Shown here piece after piece: positions 1-7,562 of a DNA stretch of 64,000 nt. This DNA comes from Salinarimonas chemoclinalis. GTDB lineage: Bacteria > Pseudomonadota > Alphaproteobacteria > Rhizobiales > Beijerinckiaceae. Position 1 is the stretch's first letter. The number at the start of each line of letters is the position of its first letter. Made by a program: the position numbers and the translations under genes. Where the stretch lies: assembly GCF_041514305.1 (NCBI RefSeq), contig NZ_JBGMWH010000005.1, positions 170,930 through 234,929 on the forward strand, given 5' to 3'. Below the pieces are notes generated by a model. It made no database searches, was not told the DNA's origin, and worked only from the letters and a program-made list of their open reading frames with translations.

Positions 1-211
1 CTGATCAAGCGCCTGGCGGGCGGGGCGTCAAGTGCCGGATGCGCCCGCGCGGGCGTTGACCCGCGGGCGCGTTTTGGGTATTGCCCCGTCCAACGTCACG
101 CGGGCGCCGCGTGCGATCGGTTCCCGTGTCTCCGACGTCGCCTCCGGCGATGCGGGCGGCCGGAGCCGGAGCACGGGCCACCGGGCGCGAGCGCGCCGAG
201 GAGAGCATACC
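1..211. other. intergenic start of window
   Basis: No gene is supported here. The reading frames are GC-rich shadows and none has a plausible start with a ribosome binding site. The last bases hold the Shine-Dalgarno of the L36 gene (GAGGAGAG, about 198-205). A promoter for that gene probably lies in this stretch, but no clear -35/-10 pair stands out. Confidence 0.5.
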
Positions 212-337
212 ATGAAGATCCGCAACTCGCTGAAGTCCCTGCGCACGCGCCATCGCGACAACCGCATCGTGCGCCGCAAGGGCCGCGTCTACATCATCAA
301 CAAGACGCAGAAGCGCTTCAAGGCCCGCCAGGGCTGA
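212..337 (+). CDS. rpmJ: 50S ribosomal protein L36, zinc-free (type B, YkgO-like)
   Basis: Encodes a 41-residue basic protein with the L36 pattern (MKIRNSLKSL at the start, VYIINKTQKRFKARQG at the end), a component of the large ribosomal subunit. The Cys/His zinc-ribbon ligands of classical L36 are absent, so it is the C-minus form, which in bacteria with both forms is often used under zinc limitation. The start at 212 has a strong GAGGAGAG Shine-Dalgarno 7-14 bases upstream. It is monocistronic: a perfect 18-bp hairpin followed by T residues begins about 70 bases after the stop. Identity is clear from length and motif. Confidence 0.95.
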   Translation: MKIRNSLKSLRTRHRDNRIVRRKGRVYIINKTQKRFKARQG

Positions 338-409
338 GGGAGCCGCGGCCGCGGCGCGAGTCCGGCCCCGCCGCTTTCCGCCGCAGGCGACCGGCGAACG
401 ACGCGATTG

Positions 410-453
410 ACGACGCATGCCGGATGAGGCGATCATCCGGCATGCGTCGTTTT
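410..453 (+). terminator. Rho-independent terminator overlapping the next gene's start
   Basis: A perfect 18-bp inverted repeat (arms 410-427 and 433-450, 5-nt loop 428-432) is followed directly by TTT at 451-453. This is a strong intrinsic terminator for the L36 transcript. The start codon of the downstream TPR gene (442) lies in the 3' arm and an alternative in-frame ATG (424) overlaps the end of the 5' arm, so any read-through mRNA would have its start sequestered. Confidence 0.85.
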
Positions 454-1014
454 CGCGCCTCGCTCCTCGGCTCGCTGTTCGGCTTCGGCCTCGCCGTCGC
501 GCTCCTCGCGGCGGGAACCGACGCGCGCGCGCAGGACGCGCGCGTGGACCAGCTCTTCGCGCGCCTCGCTCAGACGGACAGCGCCGCCGAGGCACGCGGC
601 GTCGCCCTGCTCATCCAGCGCCGCTGGCTCGATTCCGGATCGCCCACCGCGGACCTGCTGATGAACCGCGCCCGCGACGCGATGCGCGCCCGAGACCCCG
701 CGCTCGCCATCGAGCTGATCGACCGCATCCTCGTCATCGAGCCGGGCTGGGCCGAGGCCTGGAACCGCCGGGCCATCGCCTTCACCATGCTCGACGACCC
801 GGTCTCGGCGATCGCCGACATCTACCGCGTGGTGTCGCTGGAGCCGCGCCACTTCGCCGCCTGGGCCGGTCTCGGGAACCTGCTGATGCGGGCCGGCGAC
901 GAGCGCGGCGCGCTCGAGAGCTTCGAGCGCGCGCTCGCCATCCACCCGCACCTGCCGCGCATCGAGGCGATCGTCGGGCGGCTGTCGCGGGAGGTGGACG
1001 GGGTGGATCTCTAG
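442..1014 (+). CDS. exported TPR-repeat protein
   Basis: Encodes about 190 residues with a Sec signal peptide (basic MRRFRAS, hydrophobic core, cleavage near DARAQ). Tetratricopeptide-like repeats follow: a segment around LIDRILVIEPGWAEAWNRR, another with VSLEPRHFAAWAGLGNL, and a last one with ALESFERALAIHPHLP. TPR proteins act as protein-interaction scaffolds; here the location would be periplasmic and the partner is unknown. ATG 442 is preferred because the signal peptide then begins immediately, but ATG 424 in the same frame is possible; both lie inside the upstream terminator hairpin, so a promoter within or after the hairpin, or read-through, is needed. Confidence 0.8.
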   Translation: MRRFRASLLGSLFGFGLAVALLAAGTDARAQDARVDQLFARLAQTDSAAEARGVALLIQRRWLDSGSPTADLLMNRARDAMRARDPALAIELIDRILVIEPGWAEAWNRRAIAFTMLDDPVSAIADIYRVVSLEPRHFAAWAGLGNLLMRAGDERGALESFERALAIHPHLPRIEAIVGRLSREVDGVDL

Positions 1015-1050
1015 AATGGTGCGCCACCGGCCTTGACAATTCGGTCGCGT

Positions 1051-1067
1051 GTGTCGAGGTTCGACAC
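1051..1067. promoter_or_regulatory. perfect palindrome upstream of M16 operon
   Basis: GTGTCGA-N3-TCGACAC lies 33 bases before the M16 peptidase start, just downstream of a TTGACA at 1033-1038. It could be an operator over a weak promoter or a small hairpin ending the TPR transcript; there is no T-tract after it. The function is inference only. Confidence 0.35.
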
Positions 1068-1099
1068 GGCATCGCTCCCGACCAGCCGTTCGGCCTCTG

Positions 1100-2425
1100 A
1101 TGAGTTCCACGCCACGCTTCGCGCGACGCCCTCGTCGATCGCGCCTCGCCCTCGCCGCGCTCGCGCTCGCCTGTGTCGTGTCACCGACACTGGCGAGTGA
1201 GCCGCGCTGCGAAACGCGCGGGATCACGCTGTGCATTCGACCCGACGCGCGCGCGCGCGTCGTCGAGGTGGTGCTCAGGGTGCCCGCCGGCGCGGCGGAC
1301 GAGCCGGCCGGGGCGGCTGGTGCGGCGCATCTGCTCGAGCACCTCCTGCTCCTGCACGAACCCGATCTGGCGCCCGTCGTCGCGCACGGCAACGCCTTCG
1401 TGTCCTCCGACGCGACGCTGTTCGTGGCGGCGGCGCCTCCCGAAGCCGCCATCGACGTGGTCGCCGCGACGCTCTCGGTCTTCCGCGGGGTCGACGTCCC
1501 GCCCGAGGCCCTCGAGCGCGAGCGCGCGGCGATCCTGCGCGAGGGCGAAGGGCGTCGCGCGAGCCCCGCGGGGCGGCTCGGGGCGCTGGTACGCGAGGCG
1601 CTCCTTCCCGGCACGCCGCTCGGCCGCGACCCGATCGGAGCGCCGGCGGACATCGAGGCGCTCGCGCTGGCACATGCCGTCGCCTTCCACGCGGAGCGAT
1701 ACCGGGCCGACGCCGCCGTCCTCGTCGTCGCCGGTCCGATCGCGCCCGAGGCCGTGCGGGCGCGGGTCGAGGCGGAGATCGGACGGGCCGAGGCGCGCCC
1801 GCGGCCGGCGCGCGCCCTCGACCCGGAGCCGCCGGCCGCCGAACGCGTCGCGCTCGCCCTCGCCGATCCCGCCGTCGGCGCGCCGGAGCGCGTCCTCGCC
1901 GTCCTCGCCCGGGTGCCGGAGACGCCGCGGGCCTTCGCCGCGACGGGGCTGCTGCTCGACTACCTCGCGAGCGGCCTTCCCGGCGCGCCGCGCCCGGAGC
2001 TGGAACGCGCGGCGACGGCGATCTTCCGCGACATCGCCTTCGCCGCGCGGACGCTCGCGCCGGGCTGGGTCGTGCTCGAGGTGCGGCTTTCGGCGCGCCC
2101 GGGCACGCCCGCCGCCGCGCTCGACGACCTCGAGGCCGCCTTGCGTGCGCGTCTCGCCGAGCTGGCGGAGGGCGGGATCGAGGCCGAGGTGCTGGCGCGC
2201 GTGGCGCGGCGCGCGGCGATCCGGCTGCGCGAGGCCGATGCCCGGCCCGTCGGCACCGGCGTCGCTCTGGCGCACTGGATCGCCGCGGGCCGCGATCTCG
2301 CATCCTGGCGAGATCGCGCGCGGATCGCGGACGCCGTCACGCCCGCCGACACGTCGGCGGTGGCGCGGGCGCTCGCGTCGCCCCACCGCACCGTCGCCGC
2401 CGACCTGCTCCCCGCCCCCAGATGA
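1100..2425 (+). CDS. M16 family (insulinase/pitrilysin) zinc peptidase, exported
   Basis: Encodes 441 residues starting with a signal peptide (MSSTPRFARRPRRSR, then an Ala/Leu core to TLASEP). The inverted zinc motif HxxEH is present as HLLEH at about residues 77-81 (in AAHLLEHLLL), and a downstream acidic segment (AAILREGEGR) probably supplies the third ligand. M16 proteins degrade peptides, usually as two-domain pairs. The next gene is a second M16 homologue without the motif, so the two products most likely form an active/inactive heterodimer in the periplasm, as in other alphaproteobacterial M16 pairs. ATG 1100 is chosen because it gives a clean signal peptide; no strong Shine-Dalgarno is seen. 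Confidence 0.85.
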   Translation: MSSTPRFARRPRRSRLALAALALACVVSPTLASEPRCETRGITLCIRPDARARVVEVVLRVPAGAADEPAGAAGAAHLLEHLLLLHEPDLAPVVAHGNAFVSSDATLFVAAAPPEAAIDVVAATLSVFRGVDVPPEALERERAAILREGEGRRASPAGRLGALVREALLPGTPLGRDPIGAPADIEALALAHAVAFHAERYRADAAVLVVAGPIAPEAVRARVEAEIGRAEARPRPARALDPEPPAAERVALALADPAVGAPERVLAVLARVPETPRAFAATGLLLDYLASGLPGAPRPELERAATAIFRDIAFAARTLAPGWVVLEVRLSARPGTPAAALDDLEAALRARLAELAEGGIEAEVLARVARRAAIRLREADARPVGTGVALAHWIAAGRDLASWRDRARIADAVTPADTSAVARALASPHRTVAADLLPAPR

Positions 2426-2439
2426 AGTGAGCCGTGCCG

Positions 2440-3822
2440 ATGCGCCGCCCGACGATACTCTCCCGCCCTCGTCCTCGCTCCGTCCTGGCCGGCCTCTGCG
2501 CCCTGGCCGCCCTCGCCCTCGCCCAGGCCGCCGCCGCCTCCGAGCCGGTGTCGCGGACGACCGGCGCAGGCATTCCCTACATCCACGTCGACCTGCCCGA
2601 TGCACCCTACGGTACGATCGTCCTCGCCTGGCCGAACACGCATGCGCTCCGCTCGCCGGGCCGCGAGGGGCTGATCTCGCTCGGACCGCAGCACATGGGT
2701 GCGCGCATCGACGGCGCGCCGGCGCGCGCGCTGGGCGAGAGGCTGGACGACGCGCGGCAGGGATTCGTCCTGACGAACACGCTGCACGACACGCGCCTCG
2801 CGCTGCTGTCGCAGCAGGTCGGGGGCGAGGCCTACCGGCCGGCGGCGCGAATCGCCGCCGATCTGCTCGTGCGCGCGGACCTCGACGCCGACGATCTCGG
2901 GCGGCTCGCGCGGACGATGCTGGACAATCTCGTCGCGACCGAGCGGAACCCCGGCTTCATGGCGGAGCGGGCGCTGGGCGCGTTCGTCGGCGGTGGCGAC
3001 CGGCGCCTGTCGGCTCTCACCAACAGGCCCACGAGCACCGTCGAGGACGTGACCGCGCAGGACGTCGCGGCGTGGCGCGCGGCCGTCTTCGATCGCCGGC
3101 CCGTCGTCGTCGCGGCGGGGCCGCAGCCGCAGGCGGCCATCGCCGGGGCGATCGACACCGTGCTGGAAGCGCTCCCGGCCGAGAGCGTGCCCTCCCCCGA
3201 GCCCGTCCCCGTCGCCTGGCACAACCTCGGTGACACGGTGGTCGTCGACGCCCCCGAAGCCGCCCAGGCGATCGTGATCGCAGCGATCCCGACCGCGGCG
3301 CATCACCTGCACGATCGCCTGCTGGTCTCGGCGCTCGCGGGCGGGCCGGGGTCGCTCTTGTTCGAGGCCCTGCGCAGCCGGATCGGCGCGGCCTACGATG
3401 TCGGCGTCCGCGTCTACGCGATCACGCCCGACCAGGCGCTCGTCGGTTTCGGCGCGGCCGTCCCGCCCGATCGGGCGGCGGAGGTCGCCACGACGATGCG
3501 CGAGACGCTCGTGTCTCTCGCGGACGGGCTGCCGGACGGCGCGTTCGCCCGCACGAGGGACCGGGAATTCGCGGTCCTGTCACAGGCCGCGAGCGACCCG
3601 AACGCCTGGGCGCAGGCCGTCCTCGCCCGTCGCGCCGAGGGGCTCGACGGCGGACTCGACGCGATGATCGAGGCGCTCGAGGGTCTCGCGAGCGACGCGC
3701 TCGACGCCTACGTCTCCGCCACCTTCGCCACCCCGGTGACCGTCGCTGTCGTCACGCCTCGCCCCGAGGCCTTCTCGGCGCGGTGCGTGGTGGACCTCCC
3801 GGAGGACGCCGCCGGCTGCTAG
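2440..3822 (+). CDS. M16 family peptidase homologue lacking the zinc motif
   Basis: Encodes about 460 residues with an N-terminal signal peptide (hydrophobic stretch to AAAASEP). The fold is recognisable from C-terminal features such as LRSRIGAAYDVGV, which resembles the Arg/Tyr substrate-binding segment of M16 partner subunits, but no HxxEH is present in the N-terminal half. It is therefore likely the non-catalytic partner of the preceding gene. It begins 14 bases after that gene's stop, in one operon. ATG 2440 is used; a GTG at 2434 in frame is an alternative. Its stop codon runs into a triple 16-bp direct repeat. Confidence 0.8.
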   Translation: MRRPTILSRPRPRSVLAGLCALAALALAQAAAASEPVSRTTGAGIPYIHVDLPDAPYGTIVLAWPNTHALRSPGREGLISLGPQHMGARIDGAPARALGERLDDARQGFVLTNTLHDTRLALLSQQVGGEAYRPAARIAADLLVRADLDADDLGRLARTMLDNLVATERNPGFMAERALGAFVGGGDRRLSALTNRPTSTVEDVTAQDVAAWRAAVFDRRPVVVAAGPQPQAAIAGAIDTVLEALPAESVPSPEPVPVAWHNLGDTVVVDAPEAAQAIVIAAIPTAAHHLHDRLLVSALAGGPGSLLFEALRSRIGAAYDVGVRVYAITPDQALVGFGAAVPPDRAAEVATTMRETLVSLADGLPDGAFARTRDREFAVLSQAASDPNAWAQAVLARRAEGLDGGLDAMIEALEGLASDALDAYVSATFATPVTVAVVTPRPEAFSARCVVDLPEDAAGC

Positions 3823-3868
3823 GGCACGTCCCATCCAGGGCACGTCCCATCCAGGGCACGTCCCATCG
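3821..3868. repeat. three tandem copies of a 16-bp repeat
   Basis: AGGGCACGTCCCATCC occurs three times head to tail (3821-3836, 3837-3852, 3853-3868, the last copy ending in G). It starts within the TAG stop codon of the second M16 gene. Such short exact tandem repeats can vary in copy number; no function is evident. Confidence 0.9.
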
Positions 3869-3941
3869 AGCGAACCCGGTGCGTGGACGAGACGAGCCCC
3901 GGGTTCCGACGCCGCGCGCGCGCCGCCGCGCACCCGCCGCC

Positions 3942-4271
3942 TCAATGCACGGTGCGCGGCCCGATCGCGTCGATGAGCGCGTCGCGGGCCTCGCGGCGCC
4001 GCGCGATGTCGCCGCGCAGGCCGTCGCGGGTGGAGCGGTTCGAGCCGTAGAGTACGATGCCGATCAGGATCGCCGAGACGGCGAGGACGAAAGCGAGGCC
4101 GCCCAGGCGAAGGAAGCCGAGGATGGCCGCGGCCAGGACCACGAGGCCGGCGACGACCCCCACCCGCGCGACGAGCATGATCTTGCCGCAGCGCTCGGCG
4201 CTCTCCTCGAGCGCGGCGATCTCCACCTCGAGCCGCTCGATGCGCCCGCGCGGATCCTCGATCGTGTGCAT
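3942..4271 (-). CDS. small two-helix membrane protein, unknown function
   Basis: Encodes 109 residues. An N-terminal charged helix (RGRIERLEVEIAALEESAE) likely forms a coiled coil, followed by two adjacent transmembrane helices (about residues 32-53 and 56-75) and a basic cytoplasmic tail (DIARRREARDALIDAI). The hairpin topology with a coiled-coil arm is typical of many uncharacterised alphaproteobacterial proteins. No family can be named. It is convergent with the M16 operon and divergent from the HTH gene at 4423. Coding status is supported by helix pattern and codon bias, not by a known domain. Confidence 0.6.
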   Translation of the reverse strand: MHTIEDPRGRIERLEVEIAALEESAERCGKIMLVARVGVVAGLVVLAAAILGFLRLGGLAFVLAVSAILIGIVLYGSNRSTRDGLRGDIARRREARDALIDAIGPRTVH

Positions 4272-4422
4272 GCCGCCCCTGCTCCCGGCTCGCGACGTCC
4301 TACGGGAGCCACTGGATAGACCAGCGGCGCCGAACGGTCGAGCGCGTCGCGGCCCGCCCGGCGGTCAGCGCCGCTCGAGCTTCGCAGGCGAGGATCGCTG
4401 CCGACGCGGGGTGGACGAGACG

Positions 4423-4662
4423 ATGCTGACCTGTGGGATGATCAAGGCGGGGCGCGACCTCGTGGGCTGGACGCAGGCCGATCTCGCGGCCCGCGCCGGC
4501 GTGTCGCTGCCGACGATCCAGCGCATGGAGGACCCGACCCGGGGGCCTCTGCGCTCCAGCGCGGCGAACGTCGAACGCGTGCGCGGCGCCTTCGCGCAGG
4601 GCGGCATCTCCTTCGCGCTCGACGACGCGCGAATCACGATCTCGCTCGCTGTTCCGCGCTAG
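4423..4662 (+). CDS. XRE-family helix-turn-helix regulator
   Basis: Encodes 79 residues containing one Cro/CI-type HTH: the helix pair is visible as GWTQADLAARAGVSLPTIQRMED, with Gln in the recognition-helix position typical of the family. It is a short stand-alone DNA-binding protein of the kind that controls a neighbouring gene. ATG 4423 is chosen; ATG 4438 would still keep the whole HTH. Its 3' end overlaps the convergent Pmp3/YqaE gene by 29 bases, so transcription of one may interfere with the other. Its target is unknown. Confidence 0.8.
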   Translation: MLTCGMIKAGRDLVGWTQADLAARAGVSLPTIQRMEDPTRGPLRSSAANVERVRGAFAQGGISFALDDARITISLAVPR

Positions 4663-4825
4663 GCCCGTACTTCGCGATCACCCAGACCGCGTGGATGATC
4701 CCGGGAATGTAGCCGAGGATCGTCAGCAGGATGTTGAGCCAGAAGGGGCCGCGCAGGCCCACCTGCAGGAAGACGCCGAGCGGCGGCAGCAGGACGGCGA
4801 TGAGGATGCGCAGGAAGTCGGCCAT
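4634..4825 (-). CDS. YqaE/Pmp3-family membrane protein
   Basis: Encodes 63 residues: MADFLRILIAVLLPPLGVFL, then LNILLTILGYIPGIIHAVWV, the two-helix UPF0057/Pmp3 pattern including the PPLGVFLQVG and LGYIPGIIHA motifs. Pmp3 proteins are small inner-membrane proteolipids tied to salt, cold and membrane-potential stress in bacteria, yeast and plants. ATG 4825 is the family start. A consensus EcfG-type promoter lies 44 bases upstream, so the gene is probably part of the general stress regulon, which fits the family's role. It is convergent with, and overlaps, the HTH gene. Confidence 0.93.
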   Translation of the reverse strand: MADFLRILIAVLLPPLGVFLQVGLRGPFWLNILLTILGYIPGIIHAVWVIAKYGPSAEQRARS

Positions 4826-4868
4826 GGGAGGTGTGTTCCGTCTTTGCGTGAAGGGGATTCGCGGAGAG

Positions 4869-4894
4869 AACGGAACGCGCGGCGGGGCGGTTCC
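4869..4894 (-). promoter_or_regulatory. EcfG-type general stress promoter
   Basis: On the minus strand GGAAC (plus 4890-4894) is followed after 17 bases by CGTT (plus 4869-4872), an exact match to the alphaproteobacterial EcfG consensus GGAAC-N16/17-CGTT. It lies 44 bases before the start of the Pmp3/YqaE gene. Confidence 0.75.
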
Positions 4895-4904
4895 GACGTT
4901 CAAA

Positions 4905-4920
4905 CACATGTAAGAATGTG
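4905..4920. promoter_or_regulatory. AT-rich inverted repeat upstream of sulfurtransferase operon
   Basis: CACAT-N6-ATGTG lies in a locally AT-rich patch between the divergent Pmp3/YqaE and rhodanese genes, 79 bases before the rhodanese start. It may be an operator or part of a promoter for the sulfur operon; no regulator is identified. Confidence 0.35.
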
Positions 4921-4998
4921 AAATAAGAGAATTCGCGTGACACACGGGGAATAAGGGCCTATACACGGCGCCGACATCGTCTCTACGAGGAGGTCCGC

Positions 4999-5982
4999 AT
5001 GGCCGCCCACACGCTCCGCTTCTCCGCCGCCGCACGCGCCGCCGCCGCCGGCGCCGCGCTCATTGCCGGCATCGCATGGGCCGCGCCCGTCCACGCGCAG
5101 GAGGGATGGGACAAGCTCGTCGATCCCGCGCGGCTCGCCGCGCTCGGGGAGACCGTCGATCCGGTCGTCCTCGACATCCGCGCCGCGGCGGCCTTCGCGC
5201 AGGGGCACATACCCGGCGCCGTCAACGCGCCCTACACGCAATGGCGCGGACCCGGCGACAATCCCGGCGCGCTGCCGGAGCCGGCGCTGCTCTCCGTGCT
5301 CGTCGGCGAGAGCGGCATCGACGAGACGACGCCCGTCGTCGTCGTGCACCAGGGCGCGGATTCCTCGGACTTCGGCTCCGCCGCGCGGGTCTACTGGACC
5401 CTGAAGTCGCTCGGCGTCGAGCGCATCGCCATCCTCAACGGCGGCGTCGGCGCCTGGGTCGCGTCGGGACGCGCGCTCTCCACGGAGCCGGTCCGCCCGG
5501 ACCCGACGATCTTCGACGCCGTCCTGTCGGACGAATGGCGGGCGAGCGCCCAGGGGATCGAGGCCTCGATCGCGCGCGGTGACGCCACCCTGGTGGACGC
5601 GCGGCCCGAGCCGTTCTTCCTCGGCCGCCTCTGGCACGGCGCCGCGGCGCGGCCCGGCACGCTGCCGACGGCGGAGAACTTCAGCCACGCCTCCTGGTTC
5701 GTGGACGGCGGCCCCCTCGTGGTCGACGCCGAGCGCGCCCGCGCCATCGCGCGAAGCGCCGGGCTCGCCGACGGCGCGACGCTCGTGTCCTTCTGCAACA
5801 CCGGGCACTGGGCGGCGACGAACTGGTTCGCGCTCTCCGAGCTCGCCGGGATCGAGGGCGTGAAGCTCTATCCGGAGAGCGTCGTCGAGTGGTCGAACGG
5901 CGGGCGCGCCCTCGACAACGAGCCGGGCCGGGTGGAATGGCTGCTGATGTCGACGCGCCAGTGGCTCGACCGCATCCTCTGA
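4999..5982 (+). CDS. periplasmic tandem-rhodanese sulfurtransferase
   Basis: Encodes 327 residues. A signal peptide (to PVHAQ, about residue 34) precedes two rhodanese domains: the first (about 40-155) with the CH2A-like GHIPGAVN segment but no active-site Cys, the second (about 175-325) with the loop SFCNTGHWAA, giving catalytic Cys266. Such enzymes transfer sulfane sulfur, typically from thiosulfate or mercaptopyruvate, to a thiol or cyanide. The start at 4999 has a strong GAGGAGG Shine-Dalgarno (about 4987-4993). It heads an operon with a YeeE/YedE thiosulfate transporter, so it probably acts on thiosulfate-derived sulfur in the periplasm. Confidence 0.9.
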   Translation: MAAHTLRFSAAARAAAAGAALIAGIAWAAPVHAQEGWDKLVDPARLAALGETVDPVVLDIRAAAAFAQGHIPGAVNAPYTQWRGPGDNPGALPEPALLSVLVGESGIDETTPVVVVHQGADSSDFGSAARVYWTLKSLGVERIAILNGGVGAWVASGRALSTEPVRPDPTIFDAVLSDEWRASAQGIEASIARGDATLVDARPEPFFLGRLWHGAAARPGTLPTAENFSHASWFVDGGPLVVDAERARAIARSAGLADGATLVSFCNTGHWAATNWFALSELAGIEGVKLYPESVVEWSNGGRALDNEPGRVEWLLMSTRQWLDRIL

Positions 5983-6064
5983 CGCGCCGTCCGCGCCCGT
6001 CTCGACCGCAACCGGCCCGCCGCCCGTCGGCGGGCCGCACCGTCCTCTCGGCAAGGACCTTGGT

Positions 6065-7189
6065 ATGCTCCTCACGCGCACGGGCCTCGTCCTCCTCGCC
6101 CTCGTCGTCGCCGGGTTCCTGGCGCTGTTCGTGGGCTTGCGCTTCGCGCTCCTCTTCCTGGTCGGCGTCGGCTTCGGGCTGACGCTCGAGGGCCTGCGCT
6201 TCGGGTTCGCCGGGCCGTGGAAGGCGCTCGTCACGCGCCGCGACGGGCGGGGCGTGATGGCGCAACTCCTCGCCATCGGGCTCACCGCCGCCGTGGCGCT
6301 GCCGCTGCTCGCGGCGGCGCCGGGCGAGCTGATGGGCGCGCACGCGCCGGTCGGGGCGGCGATGATCGCCGGCGCCTTCGTCTTCGGCACCTGCATGCAG
6401 ATCGTCATGGGCTGCGGCTCGGGGACGCTCGTCAACGCGGGCTCCGGCAACGCGCTGGGGGCGCTGGCGCTCCTCTTCTTCATCGTCGGCTCCTTCCTCG
6501 GCACGCTGCACCTCGCCTGGTGGACGGACCTCGCCTCGCTGCCCGTGCTGACTCTGCCCGGCCTCCTCGGCGCCGAGGGCGCGCTCGCGGCGACGCTCGC
6601 CGGGCTCGCGGCGGTGGCCGTCGTCGTCGGCCTGCGGGCCGAGAAGGGCGCACGCCTGCCGCAGGGACGGCTGTTCCTCGCCGCGGGGCTGCTCGCGGGC
6701 CTCGCCGTCCTCAACCTCGTCGTCGCGGGCCAGCCCTGGGGCATCGTCTACGGTCTCGGCCTGTGGGGCGCGAAGGTGGCGACCGCGGCCGGCGCCGACC
6801 TCTCCCAGACCGCGTTCTGGGCGGCGCCCGGCAACGCCGAGCGGCTCGTCTCGTCGATCCTCACCGACGTCACCTCGCTGACCAACCTCGGCCTCGTCGC
6901 CGGCGCCTTCATCGCGGCGCGCTGGCGCCGGTCGATGGACGCGCCGCCGGCGCGCCCGGCGGCGCGTCTCGTCGGCGGCATCGTGGTGGCGGCGCTGGTG
7001 ATGGGCTACGCCTCGCGACTCGCCTTCGGCTGCAACGTCGGCGCCTTCTTCTCCGGCATCGCCACGGGCTCGCTGCACGGCTGGGCCTGGTTCGCTGCGG
7101 CCTTCGCCGGGTCGATCCTGGGCGTGCGGATCCTCGCCTGGCTGCAGGCCGCGCCGCGGCCGGCCGCGGGCCTCGAGCCGGCACGTTGA
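6065..7189 (+). CDS. YeeE/YedE (TsuA-type) thiosulfate/sulfur transporter
   Basis: Encodes 374 residues, an integral membrane protein with about 9-11 helices and the two sulf_transp half-repeats. The conserved Cys positions of this family are seen: FGTCMQIVMGCGSG (Cys110, Cys117) in the first half and FGCNVGAFFSG (Cys323) in the second, with SLHGWAW following. TsuA-type proteins import thiosulfate by handing it along conserved cysteines. It follows the periplasmic rhodanese by 82 bases and precedes a small anchored protein by 16, so the three form an operon for uptake or handling of reduced sulfur. Confidence 0.9.
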   Translation: MLLTRTGLVLLALVVAGFLALFVGLRFALLFLVGVGFGLTLEGLRFGFAGPWKALVTRRDGRGVMAQLLAIGLTAAVALPLLAAAPGELMGAHAPVGAAMIAGAFVFGTCMQIVMGCGSGTLVNAGSGNALGALALLFFIVGSFLGTLHLAWWTDLASLPVLTLPGLLGAEGALAATLAGLAAVAVVVGLRAEKGARLPQGRLFLAAGLLAGLAVLNLVVAGQPWGIVYGLGLWGAKVATAAGADLSQTAFWAAPGNAERLVSSILTDVTSLTNLGLVAGAFIAARWRRSMDAPPARPAARLVGGIVVAALVMGYASRLAFGCNVGAFFSGIATGSLHGWAWFAAAFAGSILGVRILAWLQAAPRPAAGLEPAR

Positions 7190-7205
7190 GAGGGAGGGCT
7201 CCGTC

Positions 7206-7376
7206 ATGCCGCAGCGCCGCACCGTCGGGCTCGCGCTGATCGCCGCGATCGCGCTCCTCGTCGCCCTCGACGTCGGGGCGAGCCGCCCCCTCGACCCGTT
7301 CCGCGCGCCCGCCCCCGCCGCGCTCGGATCGGGCGCCGCGCCGTCCGGCGCGCATTGCGCCGCGGCACCGGGCTGA
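7206..7376 (+). CDS. small membrane-anchored protein in the sulfur operon
   Basis: Encodes 56 residues: a basic start (MPQRRT), one hydrophobic helix (VGLALIAAIALLVALDVG) and an Ala/Pro-rich periplasmic tail ending in HCAAAPG with a single Cys. A good purine-rich Shine-Dalgarno (AGAGGGAGG, 7190-7198) precedes ATG 7206, only 16 bases after the transporter stop. It is an open frame too short for most length cut-offs but has the start signal, spacing and membrane pattern of a real gene. Function is unknown; the tail Cys could take part in sulfur handling, which is speculation. Confidence 0.65.
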   Translation: MPQRRTVGLALIAAIALLVALDVGASRPLDPFRAPAPAALGSGAAPSGAHCAAAPG

Positions 7377-7496
7377 GCGCGACATTTGCGCGCACGAGCG
7401 CGGCGGTGCCCGCGGGATCTCCAGCCACGGCCACGCTCCGCGCGTTTCGACGCCGGTTCGCGGGCGTTGCGATCCGAGCGAGAATACGTGTTTCAT

Positions 7497-7525
7497 TTGA
7501 CAAGCTGCGATCGGCAGCTTTTAAT
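7497..7525 (+). promoter_or_regulatory. promoter with palindromic spacer
   Basis: TTGACA (7497-7502) and TTTAAT (7520-7525) are separated by exactly 17 bases, and that spacer is itself an inverted repeat, AGCTGC-N5-GCAGCT (7503-7519). The spot is markedly AT-rich for this genome. A repressor or MerR-like activator site placed between -35 and -10 is the simplest reading; the same palindrome followed by TTTT could instead be a weak terminator for the sulfur operon. Confidence 0.6.
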
Positions 7526-7562
7526 TGTTGGTGTTGGTCTCGGAACGTACGATTAACCCTAA

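Noticed and set aside
1033..1061. Sigma-70 promoter with TTGACA before the M16 operon
   Set aside because: The -35 matches but the bases 17 downstream (GAGGTT) are a poor -10; kept only as a palindrome entry.
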